Assembly (NCBI RefSeq): GCF_000878195.1
Contig: NZ_JXST01000004.1
Span: 124,001 to 188,000, forward strand
Length of the DNA: 64,000 bases
Reading direction: 5' to 3'
From: Mycolicibacterium llatzerense
GTDB lineage: Bacteria > Actinomycetota > Actinomycetes > Mycobacteriales > Mycobacteriaceae
The stretch's first letter is position 1. Each line of letters opens with the position of its first letter. The position numbers and the translations under genes were made by a program. This document shows positions 1 to 8,564 of the stretch, in pieces. The notes beneath the pieces were generated by a model. It worked only from the letters and a program-made list of their open reading frames with translations, ran no database searches and was not told the DNA's origin.

Positions 1-1
1 C

Positions 2-1183
2 GACGTTGACCTGGCCGACGGCCGGTTCTATGCCGACCGGCAGGCCGCGCATGAGGCCTACCGCTGGATGCGGGCCAACGAGCCGGTGTTCCGGGACCGC
101 ACGGGGCAGGCCGCGGTGACCACGTACCAGTCCGTGCTCGACGCCGAGCGCAATGCCGAGCTGTTCTCCAACGCCGGCGGCATCCGCCCCGATCAGCCGG
201 GCATGCCCTACATGATCGACATGGATGATCCGGCGCACCTGGTGCGGCGCAAGCTGGTCAACGCCGGCTTCACCCGCAAGCGCGTCATGGACAAGGTGCC
301 GTCCATCGGGCGGCTGTGCGACGCCCTGATCGACAACATCTGTGAGAAGGGCGAGGCCGACTTCGTCCGCGACCTGGCGTCCCCGCTGCCCATGGCCGTC
401 ATCGGCGACATGCTCGGTGTCGTGCCGGAAGAGCGCGAGATGCTGCTCGACTGGTCCGACGAGCTGGTGTCCGGGCTGTCCTCACACCTGGACGAGTCCT
501 CGATCCAGAAACTGATGGAAACGTTTGCGGCATATACCGCTTTCACCATGGACGTCATCAAGGACCGGCGCGCCAACCCGACCGACGACCTGTTCTCGGT
601 GTTCATCAACTCCGAGGTCGAGGGTCAGCGGCTGAGCGATGACGAGATCGTCATGGAGACGCTGCTGATCCTGATCGGCGGCGACGAGACCACGCGCCAC
701 ACCTTGTCCGGCGGCACCGAGCAGCTGATGCGGCACCGCGATCAGTGGGACCGCTTGGTCGCCGATCCATCGCTGATGCCCGGTGCCATCGAGGAGATGC
801 TGCGCTGGACCTCGCCCATCAAGAACATGTGTCGCGTCCTGACCGCGGACACCGTCTTCTACGGCACCGAGCTGAAGAAGGACGAGAAGGTCATGCTGAT
901 GTTCGAGGCGGCGAACTTCGATGGTGACCAGTTCGAGAACCCCGGCGAGTTCCACATCGACCGGACCCCCAACAGCCACTTGGCTTTCGGCTTCGGCACC
1001 CACTTCTGCATGGGTAACCAGCTGGCCCGGTTGGAGCTGCGCCTGATGACGGAGCGGTTGATGCAGCGGCTGCCGGACCTCCGCCTGGCCGATGGCGCGG
1101 AGATCCCGCTGCGCGCCGCCAACTTCGTCAGCGGCCCCGAGGCCATGCCGGTGGTGTTCACCCCGACAGCGCGGGTGCTGTAG
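2..1183 (+). CDS. cyp142: Cytochrome P450 CYP142 (5'-truncated by the window edge)
   Basis: Steroid C26/C27 monooxygenase family; in mycobacteria CYP142 oxidises the cholesterol side-chain terminus, backing up CYP125. The frame is open from base 2, so only a few N-terminal residues are missing. Visible motifs: I-helix GGDETTR (about base 680), the ExxR-bearing segment EEMLRW, and the haem-binding loop FGFGTHFCMG with the axial cysteine codon at 1007-1009. The protein reads very close to remembered M. tuberculosis CYP142. The setting next to echA19/fadD19 matches that genome, although three unrelated genes lie between. It needs ferredoxin electrons; fdxD at 14553 is a candidate donor. Confidence 0.93.
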   Translation, partial: DVDLADGRFYADRQAAHEAYRWMRANEPVFRDRTGQAAVTTYQSVLDAERNAELFSNAGGIRPDQPGMPYMIDMDDPAHLVRRKLVNAGFTRKRVMDKVPSIGRLCDALIDNICEKGEADFVRDLASPLPMAVIGDMLGVVPEEREMLLDWSDELVSGLSSHLDESSIQKLMETFAAYTAFTMDVIKDRRANPTDDLFSVFINSEVEGQRLSDDEIVMETLLILIGGDETTRHTLSGGTEQLMRHRDQWDRLVADPSLMPGAIEEMLRWTSPIKNMCRVLTADTVFYGTELKKDEKVMLMFEAANFDGDQFENPGEFHIDRTPNSHLAFGFGTHFCMGNQLARLELRLMTERLMQRLPDLRLADGAEIPLRAANFVSGPEAMPVVFTPTARVL

Positions 1184-1282
1184 CGCGCCGAGGCGCCGGC
1201 CAATGTGAGAACTGTGCAAGGAATGCAAGGAATCGGCAGGTTCCGTCGCACGGGGTAGCGCCCGCCGTCAATGATGGGCGGC

Positions 1283-2611
1283 ATGACCACATCGATGATC
1301 TCATCGACCAAAGCCGAAAACCGCCGCGCGATCTGGAATACCATCCGGGGCTCCTCCGGCAACCTGGTGGAGTGGTACGACGTCTACGTCTACACCGTGT
1401 TCGCCACCTACTTCGAGAAGCAATTCTTCGATGAGGCGGACCAGAATTCGACGATCTACGTCTACGCGATCTTCGCCGTCACGTTCCTGACCCGGCCGGT
1501 GGGCTCATGGTTCTTCGGGCGGTACGCCGACCGTCGCGGCCGGCGCGCCGCCCTGACCTTCAGCGTGTCGCTGATGGCGATGTGCTCCATGGTGATCGCG
1601 CTGGTGCCCGGGCAGGCGACGATCGGGGCGGCCGCGCCGGTGGTGCTGATCTTGTGCCGGCTGGTGCAAGGTTTCGCCACCGGTGGCGAATACGGCACCT
1701 CCGCGACGTACATGTCGGAGGCGGCCACGCGGGAACGGCGCGGCTTCTTCTCGTCGTTCCAGTACGTCACGCTGGTCGGCGGGCATGTGCTCGCCCAGTT
1801 CACCCTGCTGATCATCCTGACCGCGCTCACCAAGGATCAGGTACACGAATTCGGTTGGCGCATCGCATTTGCCATCGGTGGCGTGGCAGCGGTGGTGGTG
1901 TTCTGGCTGCGCCGGTCCATGGACGAGTCGCTGTCCGAGGAGCAGCTGGCGGCGATCAAAGCGGGCAAAGACACCGGTGCGGGCTCGCTGCGCGAACTGC
2001 TCACCAAGTACTGGCGGCCGCTGCTGCTGTGCTTCCTGATCACGCTCGGCGGCACGGTCGCGTTCTACACCTACAGCGTGAACGCCCCCGCCATCGTCAA
2101 GACCACGTACAAGACCGAGGCGATGACAGCGACGTGGATCAACCTGGCCGGCCTGATCTTCCTGATGCTGTTGCAGCCGATCGGCGGGATCATCAGTGAC
2201 CGGGTGGGCCGCAAACCCCTGCTGCTGTGGTTCGGTTTCGGTGGCCTGGTCTACACCTATGTGCTGATCACCTATCTGCCGCAGACACATTCGCCGATCG
2301 CGACGTTCACGTTGCTCGCGGTCGGTTACGTCATCCTGACCGGCTACACGTCGATCAACGCGTTGGTGAAGTCCGAACTGTTCCCCGCGCATGTGCGGGC
2401 GTTGGGCGTGGGAGTCGGCTACGCACTGGCCAATTCGATCTTCGGCGGTACCGCGCCGCTGATCTATCAAGCGCTCAAGGCGCGCGACCAGGTGCCGCTG
2501 TTCATCGGCTACGTCACCGTGTGCATCGCGGTGTCGTTGGTCGTGTACCTGGTGTTCCTGAAGAACAAGACCACCACCTACCTCGACCGCGAGCAGGGCG
2601 CGGCGTTCTAG
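1283..2611 (+). CDS. MFS transporter, metabolite:H+ symporter (KgtP/ShiA/ProP-like)
   Basis: About 442 residues with roughly 12 hydrophobic segments. The N-terminus has GNLVEWYDVYVYT, typical of the MHS branch. The MFS loop signature appears twice, as GRYADRRGRRAAL after helix 2 and DRVGRKPLLL after helix 8. Such proteins import dicarboxylates, shikimate or betaines with protons; the substrate cannot be read here. The open frame begins at an ATG at 1271; 1283 or 1295 are equally possible starts because no clear ribosome site is visible. It overlaps the convergent histidine kinase by four bases. Confidence 0.85.
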   Translation: MTTSMISSTKAENRRAIWNTIRGSSGNLVEWYDVYVYTVFATYFEKQFFDEADQNSTIYVYAIFAVTFLTRPVGSWFFGRYADRRGRRAALTFSVSLMAMCSMVIALVPGQATIGAAAPVVLILCRLVQGFATGGEYGTSATYMSEAATRERRGFFSSFQYVTLVGGHVLAQFTLLIILTALTKDQVHEFGWRIAFAIGGVAAVVVFWLRRSMDESLSEEQLAAIKAGKDTGAGSLRELLTKYWRPLLLCFLITLGGTVAFYTYSVNAPAIVKTTYKTEAMTATWINLAGLIFLMLLQPIGGIISDRVGRKPLLLWFGFGGLVYTYVLITYLPQTHSPIATFTLLAVGYVILTGYTSINALVKSELFPAHVRALGVGVGYALANSIFGGTAPLIYQALKARDQVPLFIGYVTVCIAVSLVVYLVFLKNKTTTYLDREQGAAF

Positions 2612-3810
2612 CTGGGGGCCGCAGGCACCGCCATCGTGATGACGGTGCCGGGGGAACCCGTGACCGTGAATTGGCCGCCCGTGGCAAGCACTTTCGTGCA
2701 GATCGAGGCGAACCCGATGTGACCGTCCTCGACGCTCTGCGCCAGCCGGTCCGCCGGAATGCCGACGCCGTCGTCGGCGATGCTCAGTTCGGCCCGACTG
2801 CCGTTGTGCGCCAGCCTGAATCGCAGGTTGTCGGCATGCGCATGCTTGATCGCGTTGGTCGAGAACTCCCGGGCCGCGCTGTAGAGCAGATGGTCGACGT
2901 TGGTGCGCAGGCTCTCTGGCCAGCCGTCGGCGTCCAGGTGAACCGTGATGCTGGTCCGTGCGGCGATACCGTCGGCCAGTGAGGTGATCGCGGCCTTGAG
3001 GCCGGAACGGGCCAGCACCTCGGGATGCAGTTCACGCACCACGTCGCGCAGCAGCCGGGAGGATTCCGCGAGCGCGAAGTCGACGCGGTCCATGCCCTCG
3101 ACCGACCCGTCGCGGACGTCCTCCATGTCGTGCCGGGCCACCAGGACGTACTGCAGCGCGCCGTCGTGCAGACGCTCCGAGAGCGATTGACGCTCCCGCT
3201 TCTCCAGGCTGATCACCTCTTCGAGCAGCCGGGTCCGCTCCTGGGCCAGATCGGCGATGGTCCGCGTCTTGGCTTGCTGAATCCACGACAGCGCGACCGA
3301 CCCGGCGGCCAGGCCGAACACGATGGCGGTGCGCAACAGGATCGAGCCCCAGGGCTCGTGACCGTTGGCTTCCCGGTCGATCCAGTTCACGACGAAGAAC
3401 GTGGCGACGGTCGGGATCGCGATCATGGCGCTGACGGCGGGATCGAGCTGCGCCGCCGCGATCAGCGGGATCAGGAACAGCCCATGCTGCAGGACGTCGG
3501 ACGTCCAGGTTTCGGGCGAACTGAGCCCGCTGTCCACTGAAATGACCGCCACCACAGTCAGATCCGCGCACAACAGGAACAGTGCCGCCACCCGCTTGGT
3601 TCGCTGGTCGGATTGATCGGCCGAGCGTCGCGCCCACAATCCCCACACCGCGACCATCGCGACGTAGCAGGCGAAGATGCCCCAGTGCAACCGCACGTTG
3701 GCGTTCGGGGGCTCGAACAGCAAGCCGAACCCGATGAACACCGCCAACAGCGCCCGCAGGGCGAGTTGCAGTAGCAGGCCGCGCAGCAGAGGCCTACTGG
3801 GTTCAGACAT
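2608..3810 (-). CDS. Orphan sensor histidine kinase, NarL-type (HisKA_3)
   Basis: About 400 residues: six or so hydrophobic helices in the first 190, a coiled linker, the dimerisation box with phospho-accepting His in ERLHDGALQYV, and an HATPase domain with N-box REFSTNAIKHA and G-box DDGVGIP. No response regulator gene is adjacent. The ATG at 3810 lies directly against the 3' arm of a perfect 15-bp inverted repeat. The frame stays open upstream to a GTG at 3849, but those 13 residues would be encoded by the repeat itself, so 3810 is preferred. It lies downstream of, and on the same strand as, echA19 and the epimerase. The signal sensed is unknown. Confidence 0.8.
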   Translation of the reverse strand: MSEPSRPLLRGLLLQLALRALLAVFIGFGLLFEPPNANVRLHWGIFACYVAMVAVWGLWARRSADQSDQRTKRVAALFLLCADLTVVAVISVDSGLSSPETWTSDVLQHGLFLIPLIAAAQLDPAVSAMIAIPTVATFFVVNWIDREANGHEPWGSILLRTAIVFGLAAGSVALSWIQQAKTRTIADLAQERTRLLEEVISLEKRERQSLSERLHDGALQYVLVARHDMEDVRDGSVEGMDRVDFALAESSRLLRDVVRELHPEVLARSGLKAAITSLADGIAARTSITVHLDADGWPESLRTNVDHLLYSAAREFSTNAIKHAHADNLRFRLAHNGSRAELSIADDGVGIPADRLAQSVEDGHIGFASICTKVLATGGQFTVTGSPGTVITMAVPAAPS

Positions 3811-3849
3811 GTGCACGATTTTCCGTGATGGCCGCGGAAAATCGTGCAC
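3811..3849. repeat. Perfect 15-bp inverted repeat abutting a start codon
   Basis: Arms 3811-3825 and 3835-3849 are exact reverse complements (15 of 15) around a 9-base spacer. On the minus strand the hairpin starts three bases after the epimerase stop and ends at the base before the kinase ATG. There is no U-tract, and the kinase has no other visible ribosome site. It could end echA19-epimerase transcription, gate kinase translation, or bind a protein. Confidence 0.8.
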
Positions 3850-3852
3850 GAA

Positions 3853-4821
3853 TCACGCAAATGATTCGACGATGGACTCTCGGGGGTCGCGCCAGGTCAG
3901 GCTCAGGTCGGCCAAGGTCAGGCTGTCGTCAGTGGGCACGGCCGCCGTCAGCAGCACGGCGGCTTCGTGGCTCAGGCCCTCGGCCAGGGGCAGCCAGCGC
4001 CCGGCGAAATCCGAAACTCGGCCGACGCCGCGAAACAGGCTGGGCGACAGGGGAAGCCGGCGGATCGGCCGGCCCAGGGCCGACTGCAGTGCGTCGACCA
4101 TCTGGTCGAACGTCAGCAGCACGCCGCCGCAGACATAGCGCTTCGGTCCACGGCCGGGCTGCATCAGCGCCGTGTGAACGCGGGCCACGTCGCCGACATC
4201 GATCATCTGCATGCCGCCGCGCAGTCGCGGGGCGACGCGGTACCGCACGATCGGATCCCAACCACGTTGCGTCACACCGACTGCCGTGTGGAAGGCCGGC
4301 CCGACCACCGACGACGGGTAGGTAACGACGACGGGAGCGCCCTCGGCCTGTAGCCGCCGGGCCGCGAGATCGGCGTAGGCCTTGGTGCGGGCGTAGTCGC
4401 TGCGGCCGGGTGCCGGGGGAGTGTCGGGCCCGATGATGCCGTTTGGCGGCGGGAACAATGAACTGTAGGACGACACCGACACGATGGGGTCGAGCCCCAA
4501 CTCGGCGGCCTGCGTCAGCAGGGCCTCGGTGGCGTAGGCATTGATCTCCCACATGAGCTGGGTGCGGCGGCTGTCGGTGCCGACGACACCGGCCGCGTGC
4601 AGCACGGCGTCGCATTCGGCCAGTAGCTCGGAAACCGTTGCGGGATTGCGGATATCGCCGGCCAGGACTTCAAGCGGACCCAGCTGGCACAGTGCATCGA
4701 GCGCCGCGTCGTCGTTGCCGCCGGGGACCACCAGCAGCCGGACCGTATGCCCGGCTGCCAGCAGGGCGCGGACGGTGTGGGCACCGACGTAGCCGGTGCC
4801 GCCCGTCACGGCGATGTGCAT
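3853..4821 (-). CDS. NAD-dependent epimerase/dehydratase, extended SDR
   Basis: 322 residues. Rossmann nucleotide site VTGGTGYVGAHT at residues 4-15, a SVSSYSS segment supplying the catalytic Ser, and the SDYARTKAYADL segment with Tyr-x3-Lys. This resembles the 3-beta-hydroxysteroid dehydrogenase/dihydroflavonol reductase branch. Its ATG overlaps the echA19 stop (TGATG), so the two are translationally coupled and it probably acts on a related substrate. A steroid or lipid-derived alcohol/ketone is inference from position only. The long open frame upstream of 4821 is an out-of-frame reading of echA19. Confidence 0.82.
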   Translation of the reverse strand: MHIAVTGGTGYVGAHTVRALLAAGHTVRLLVVPGGNDDAALDALCQLGPLEVLAGDIRNPATVSELLAECDAVLHAAGVVGTDSRRTQLMWEINAYATEALLTQAAELGLDPIVSVSSYSSLFPPPNGIIGPDTPPAPGRSDYARTKAYADLAARRLQAEGAPVVVTYPSSVVGPAFHTAVGVTQRGWDPIVRYRVAPRLRGGMQMIDVGDVARVHTALMQPGRGPKRYVCGGVLLTFDQMVDALQSALGRPIRRLPLSPSLFRGVGRVSDFAGRWLPLAEGLSHEAAVLLTAAVPTDDSLTLADLSLTWRDPRESIVESFA

Positions 4822-5621
4822 CAGCGCATCTTGAACTGCGGTGCGCGCTTCTCCTTGAATGCCAGCGGGCCTTCCTTGGCGTCCTCGGACAGGAAGACCG
4901 GGATGCCGTTGGCGGTGTCGGGCTTGAAGGCGTCCAGTTCGTGCATGCCCTCGGTCTCGCGGATGGTCTTGAGGATGGCCTGCACGGCCAGCGGGCCGTT
5001 GTTGTTGATCACCTCGGCGATCTCCAGGGCCTTCTCCAGCGCGGTGCCGTCCGGAACCACGTGCCCGATCAGCCCGTATTCCAGCGCCTGGGCCGCGGTG
5101 ATGTGCCGTCCGGTCAGCAGCATGTCGCACGCGATGGTGTACGGAATCTGGCGCACCAGGCGCACCGCCGAGCCGCCCATCGGGTACAGGCTCCACTTCG
5201 CTTCGGAGATGCCGAACTTGGCGCTCTCACCGGCGATGCGGATGTCGGTGCCCTGCAGGATCTCGGTGCCGCCGGCGATGGCCGGGCCCTCGACCGCGGC
5301 GATCAGCGGCTTGGTCAGGCGGCGGCCCTTGAGCAGACCGTCGATGCGCGACGGGTCGTAGCTGCCGTCCTTGAACGAGTCGCCCGGCGGCTTTTTGGCG
5401 GCGCCCTTGAGGTCCATGCCCGCGCAGAAGTAGCCGCCGGCGCCGGTCAGGATGCAGGTGCGAATCTCGGGATCGTTGTCGACGCGGTCCCAGGCCTCGA
5501 CCATTATCGAGAGCATCTCGCCAGAAAGGGCGTTGCGGGCCTCGGGCCGGTTCAAAGTGACGATCAGGGTGTGTCCGCGCTGCTCAATGAGGGCGTCGGG
5601 GCCTTTTTCGGGCTCGCTCAC
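4821..5621 (-). CDS. echA19: Enoyl-CoA hydratase EchA19 (steroid side-chain)
   Basis: 266-residue crotonase-fold enzyme that hydrates the enoyl-CoA made during cholesterol side-chain beta-oxidation. Oxyanion-hole segments CAGMDLKG and [11 protein letters not shown] are present. The GTEI Glu and the downstream [12 protein letters not shown] segment sit where crotonases carry catalytic glutamates. The sequence reads near-identical to remembered M. tuberculosis Rv3516, including the distinctive [17 protein letters not shown] segment. It is transcribed divergently from fadD19 across a 69-base gap that holds a KstR operator, as in other mycobacteria. Confidence 0.93.
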   Translation of the reverse strand: MSEPEKGPDALIEQRGHTLIVTLNRPEARNALSGEMLSIMVEAWDRVDNDPEIRTCILTGAGGYFCAGMDLKGAAKKPPGDSFKDGSYDPSRIDGLLKGRRLTKPLIAAVEGPAIAGGTEILQGTDIRIAGESAKFGISEAKWSLYPMGGSAVRLVRQIPYTIACDMLLTGRHITAAQALEYGLIGHVVPDGTALEKALEIAEVINNNGPLAVQAILKTIRETEGMHELDAFKPDTANGIPVFLSEDAKEGPLAFKEKRAPQFKMR

Positions 5622-5665
5622 AGGTGCCTTCCTCCGGGCTCGAGAACGTTAGACTTGTCACAAAA

Positions 5666-5679
5666 TGTAACACGTTCTA
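5666..5679. promoter_or_regulatory. KstR operator between echA19 and fadD19
   Basis: TGTAACACGTTCTA fits the KstR consensus TNNAACNNGTTNNA exactly. KstR is a TetR-family repressor released by cholesterol-derived CoA thioesters. The site lies 12 bases upstream of the fadD19 GTG and overlaps its likely -10 hexamer, so binding should block that promoter and could also control echA19. Confidence 0.88.
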
Positions 5680-5683
5680 GTTT
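5678..5683 (+). promoter_or_regulatory. Candidate -10 hexamer for a leaderless fadD19 mRNA
   Basis: TAGTTT fits the mycobacterial -10 pattern TANNNT and ends seven bases before the fadD19 GTG. No Shine-Dalgarno sequence precedes that codon, so transcription probably starts at or beside it. This is an inference from spacing. Confidence 0.5.
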
Positions 5684-5690
5684 ATGTACC

Positions 5691-7343
5691 GTGGCTCTGA
5701 ATATCGCAGATCTTGCCGAGCACGCCATCGATGCTGTGCCGGACCGTGTCGCCCTGATTTGTGGCGACGAAAAGCTGACCTACGCCGAGTTGGAGGAGAA
5801 GGCCAACCGCCTGGCTCACTACCTCCAGTCGCAGGGCGTCAAGAAGGACGACAAGGTTGGGCTGTACTGCCGCAACCGCATCGAGATCGTGATCGGCATG
5901 CTCGGCATCATCAAAGCCGGCGCGATCCTGGTCAACGTCAACTTCCGCTACGTCGAGGGCGAGCTGAAGTACCTGTTCGACAACTCGGACATGGTCGCGC
6001 TGATCCACGAGCGCCAGTACTCCGACCGGGTTGCCAACGTGCTGCCCGAGCTGCCGCTGCTCAAGACCATCCTGGTCGTCGAGGACGGTTCCGACGGTGA
6101 CTTCCAGCGCTACGGTGGCGTCGAGTTCTACTCCGCCATCGCCGAGCACTCACCCGAGCGCGACTTCGGCCCGCGCAGCGAAGACGACATCTACCTGCTG
6201 TACACCGGCGGCACCACCGGATTCCCCAAGGGCGTCATGTGGCGGCACGAGGACATCTACCGAGTGCTGTTCGGCGGCACCGACTTCGCCACCGGCGAGC
6301 CGATCGCCGACGAATACGACCTGTCCAAGCAGGCCGCCGCGAACCCGCCGATGATCCGGCTTCCCATCCCGCCGATGATCCACGGCGCGACCCAGTCGGC
6401 CACCTGGATGGCCATGTTCACCGGCCACACCGTGGTGCTGATGCCGGAGTTCGACGCCGACGCCGCGTGGCGAATGATCCACGAGCACAAGGTGAATCTG
6501 CTCTTCTTCACCGGCGACGCGATGGCCCGCCCGCTCCTGGACGCCCTGCTGGCGCACCAGGAGGAGGGCAACACCTACGACCTGTCCTCGCTGTTCCTGC
6601 TGGCCAGTACCGCCGCGCTGTTCTCCACCAGCCTCAAGGAGAAGTTCCTCGAGCTGCTGCCGAATCGGATCATCACCGACTCGATCGGCTCCTCGGAGAC
6701 CGGTTTCGGCGGTACCAGCATCGTCGCCAAGGGGCAGTCGCACACCGGCGGCCCACGCGTCACCATCGACAAGAACACCAAGGTCCTCGACGAGGACGGC
6801 AACGAGGTGGTTCCGGGTTCGGGCGTGCGCGGCATCATCGCCAAGTGCGGCCACATCCCGGTCGGTTACTTCAAGGATGAGAAGAAGACTGCCGAGACCT
6901 TCCGGACGTTCAACGGGGTGCGCTACGCCATCCCGGGCGACTTCGCCGAGGTCGAGGCCGATGGCAGCGTGACGATGCTGGGCCGCGGCTCGGTGTCGAT
7001 CAACTCCGGTGGCGAGAAGATCTACCCCGAAGAGGTCGAGGCCGCGCTCAAGGGTCACCCAGATGTGTTCGACGCCTTGGTGGTCGGTGTGCCGGACCCG
7101 CGCTTCGGTCAGCACGTCGCGGCCGTCGTGCAGCCCCGCGAGGGCACCAAGCCCGCGCTGGCCGACCTGGACGCGTTCGTCCGCAGCGAGATCGCCGGCT
7201 ACAAGGTGCCGCGCAGCCTGTGGCTGGTCGACGAGGTCAAGCGGTCCCCGGCGGGCAAGCCCGACTACCGCTGGGCCAAGGACCAGACCGAGGCCCGCCC
7301 GGCCGATGAGGTGCACGCCAAACACGCAGGCGTGCAAGCCTAG
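5691..7343 (+). CDS. fadD19: Steroid-CoA ligase FadD19
   Basis: 550-residue ANL-superfamily acyl-CoA synthetase that activates steroid side-chain acids, notably C24-branched ones. Motifs: ATP loop YTGGTTGFPKG, the A5 element DSIGSSETGFGG, hinge region MLGRGSVSINSGGEKIYPEEVE, and the C-terminal catalytic Lys in RSPAGKPDYRW. The sequence closely matches remembered Rv3515c. The open frame runs far upstream, but homology begins at ALNIADLAEH, so GTG 5691 is the start. It is preceded by a KstR site and no ribosome site, and followed 13 bases later by a flavin oxidoreductase that is probably co-transcribed. Confidence 0.93.
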   Translation: MALNIADLAEHAIDAVPDRVALICGDEKLTYAELEEKANRLAHYLQSQGVKKDDKVGLYCRNRIEIVIGMLGIIKAGAILVNVNFRYVEGELKYLFDNSDMVALIHERQYSDRVANVLPELPLLKTILVVEDGSDGDFQRYGGVEFYSAIAEHSPERDFGPRSEDDIYLLYTGGTTGFPKGVMWRHEDIYRVLFGGTDFATGEPIADEYDLSKQAAANPPMIRLPIPPMIHGATQSATWMAMFTGHTVVLMPEFDADAAWRMIHEHKVNLLFFTGDAMARPLLDALLAHQEEGNTYDLSSLFLLASTAALFSTSLKEKFLELLPNRIITDSIGSSETGFGGTSIVAKGQSHTGGPRVTIDKNTKVLDEDGNEVVPGSGVRGIIAKCGHIPVGYFKDEKKTAETFRTFNGVRYAIPGDFAEVEADGSVTMLGRGSVSINSGGEKIYPEEVEAALKGHPDVFDALVVGVPDPRFGQHVAAVVQPREGTKPALADLDAFVRSEIAGYKVPRSLWLVDEVKRSPAGKPDYRWAKDQTEARPADEVHAKHAGVQA

Positions 7344-7356
7344 TTAGGAAACAGAC

Positions 7357-8478
7357 ATGAAAACCGAACTCTGCGATCGCTTCGGCATCGAGTACCCGAT
7401 CTTCGTCTTCACCCCGTCGGAGAAGGTGGCGGCGGCGGTGACCCGCGCGGGCGGCATGGGTGTGCTCGGTTGCGTCCGGTTCAACGACGCCGACGATCTC
7501 GAGAACGTCCTGCAGTGGATGGACGCCAACACCGACGGCAAGCCGTACGGCGTCGACATCGTGATGCCGGCCAAGGTGCCCACCGAGGGCACCAGCGTCG
7601 ACATCAACAAGCTGATCCCGCAGGGACACAAGGACTTTGTCGCGAAGACCCTCGCCGATCTCGGCGTGCCACCGCTGCCGGAGGACGAAGAGAAGAACGA
7701 GGGTGTGCTGGGCTGGCTGCACTCGGTGGCGCGCAGCCACGTCGAGGTGGCGCTCAAGCACCCGATCAAACTGATCGCCAACGCACTCGGCTCGCCGCCC
7801 AAGGACGTCATCGACCAGGCGCATGCCGCGGGTGTTCCGGTGGCCGCGCTGGCGGGCTCGGCCAAGCACGCGGCGCGGCACGTGGAGAACGGCGTCGACA
7901 TCGTCGTCGCACAGGGGCACGAGGCCGGTGGCCACACCGGCGAGATCGGTTCCGTGGTGCTCTGGCCGGAAATCGTTGATGCCCTTGATGGTTCGGCCCC
8001 GGTGCTCGCCGCCGGTGGCATCGGCACCGGCCGGCAGCTGGCCGCCGCGCTGGCGCTCGGCGCGCAGGGTGTCTGGATGGGCTCGGCGTTTCTGACGTCG
8101 GCCGAATACGACCTGGGCGTGCGGCTGGAGTCGGGTGTTTCCGTTGTGCAGCAAGCGATGCTGAACGCAACCTCGGCTGACACCGTCCGCCGCAAGATCT
8201 ACACCGGCAAGCCGGCCCGGTTGCTCAAGAGCCGCTGGACCGACGCCTGGGACGCCGACGGTGCGCCCGATCCGCTGCCGATGCCGTTGCAGAACATCCT
8301 GGTCAGCGAGGCTCATCAGCGCATGAACGAGTCCGGTGATCCGACCGCGGTCGCCATGCCGGTCGGTCAGATCGTCGGCCGGATGAACGAGATCCGCCCG
8401 GTCGAGGCCATCATCGCTGATCTGGTCGCCGAGTTCGAGGCAGCCACCAAGCGCCTGGATGCCATCCGCGACAACTGA
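7357..8478 (+). CDS. NAD(P)H-dependent flavin oxidoreductase / nitronate monooxygenase family
   Basis: 373-residue TIM-barrel FMN protein (2-nitropropane dioxygenase superfamily). Flavin-binding motifs AQGHEAGGHTG and AAGGIGTGRQLAAALALGAQG are clear. A ribosome site (AGGA) lies about eight bases before the ATG. It directly follows fadD19, so it may act on a CoA-linked steroid intermediate; nitronate oxidation is only the family's generic activity. Transcription ends at a long hairpin just downstream. Confidence 0.8.
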   Translation: MKTELCDRFGIEYPIFVFTPSEKVAAAVTRAGGMGVLGCVRFNDADDLENVLQWMDANTDGKPYGVDIVMPAKVPTEGTSVDINKLIPQGHKDFVAKTLADLGVPPLPEDEEKNEGVLGWLHSVARSHVEVALKHPIKLIANALGSPPKDVIDQAHAAGVPVAALAGSAKHAARHVENGVDIVVAQGHEAGGHTGEIGSVVLWPEIVDALDGSAPVLAAGGIGTGRQLAAALALGAQGVWMGSAFLTSAEYDLGVRLESGVSVVQQAMLNATSADTVRRKIYTGKPARLLKSRWTDAWDADGAPDPLPMPLQNILVSEAHQRMNESGDPTAVAMPVGQIVGRMNEIRPVEAIIADLVAEFEAATKRLDAIRDN

Positions 8479-8486
8479 TTTCCCTG

Positions 8487-8547
8487 CGCGAGCAGACACA
8501 AAACTGTCGTTTTGTGCGGCAAAATGACAGTTTTGCGTCTGCTCGCG
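8487..8547. terminator. Long bidirectional terminator-like hairpin
   Basis: Arms 8487-8508 and 8526-8547 pair with 21 of 22 matches. The stem continues inward with GTTTTG against CAAAAT, giving about 28 paired bases around a 5-base loop. It lies between the convergent flavin oxidoreductase and lipoprotein genes, where a two-way terminator is expected. Confidence 0.75.
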
Positions 8548-8564
8548 AAAGAGAAGCGCGAGCG

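Noticed and set aside
482..1228. Long minus-strand frames across cyp142 and, similarly, across most other genes
   Set aside because: They are antisense shadows produced by high third-position GC, with compositions rich in Arg, His and Gln and no domain signature.
1215..1232. Tandem TGCAAGGAA repeat between cyp142 and the MFS gene
   Set aside because: Only two 9-base units with no clear regulatory context; chance or minor slippage is enough.
4822..5196. N-terminal extension of the epimerase
   Set aside because: It overlaps echA19 in another frame; the Rossmann motif starts three residues after ATG 4821, which is coupled to the echA19 stop.
4638..5690. N-terminal extension of FadD19 (frame open for 350 codons upstream of GTG 5691)
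   Set aside because: It is the antisense of echA19, has no acyl-CoA synthetase similarity, and homology begins exactly at ALNIADLAEH.
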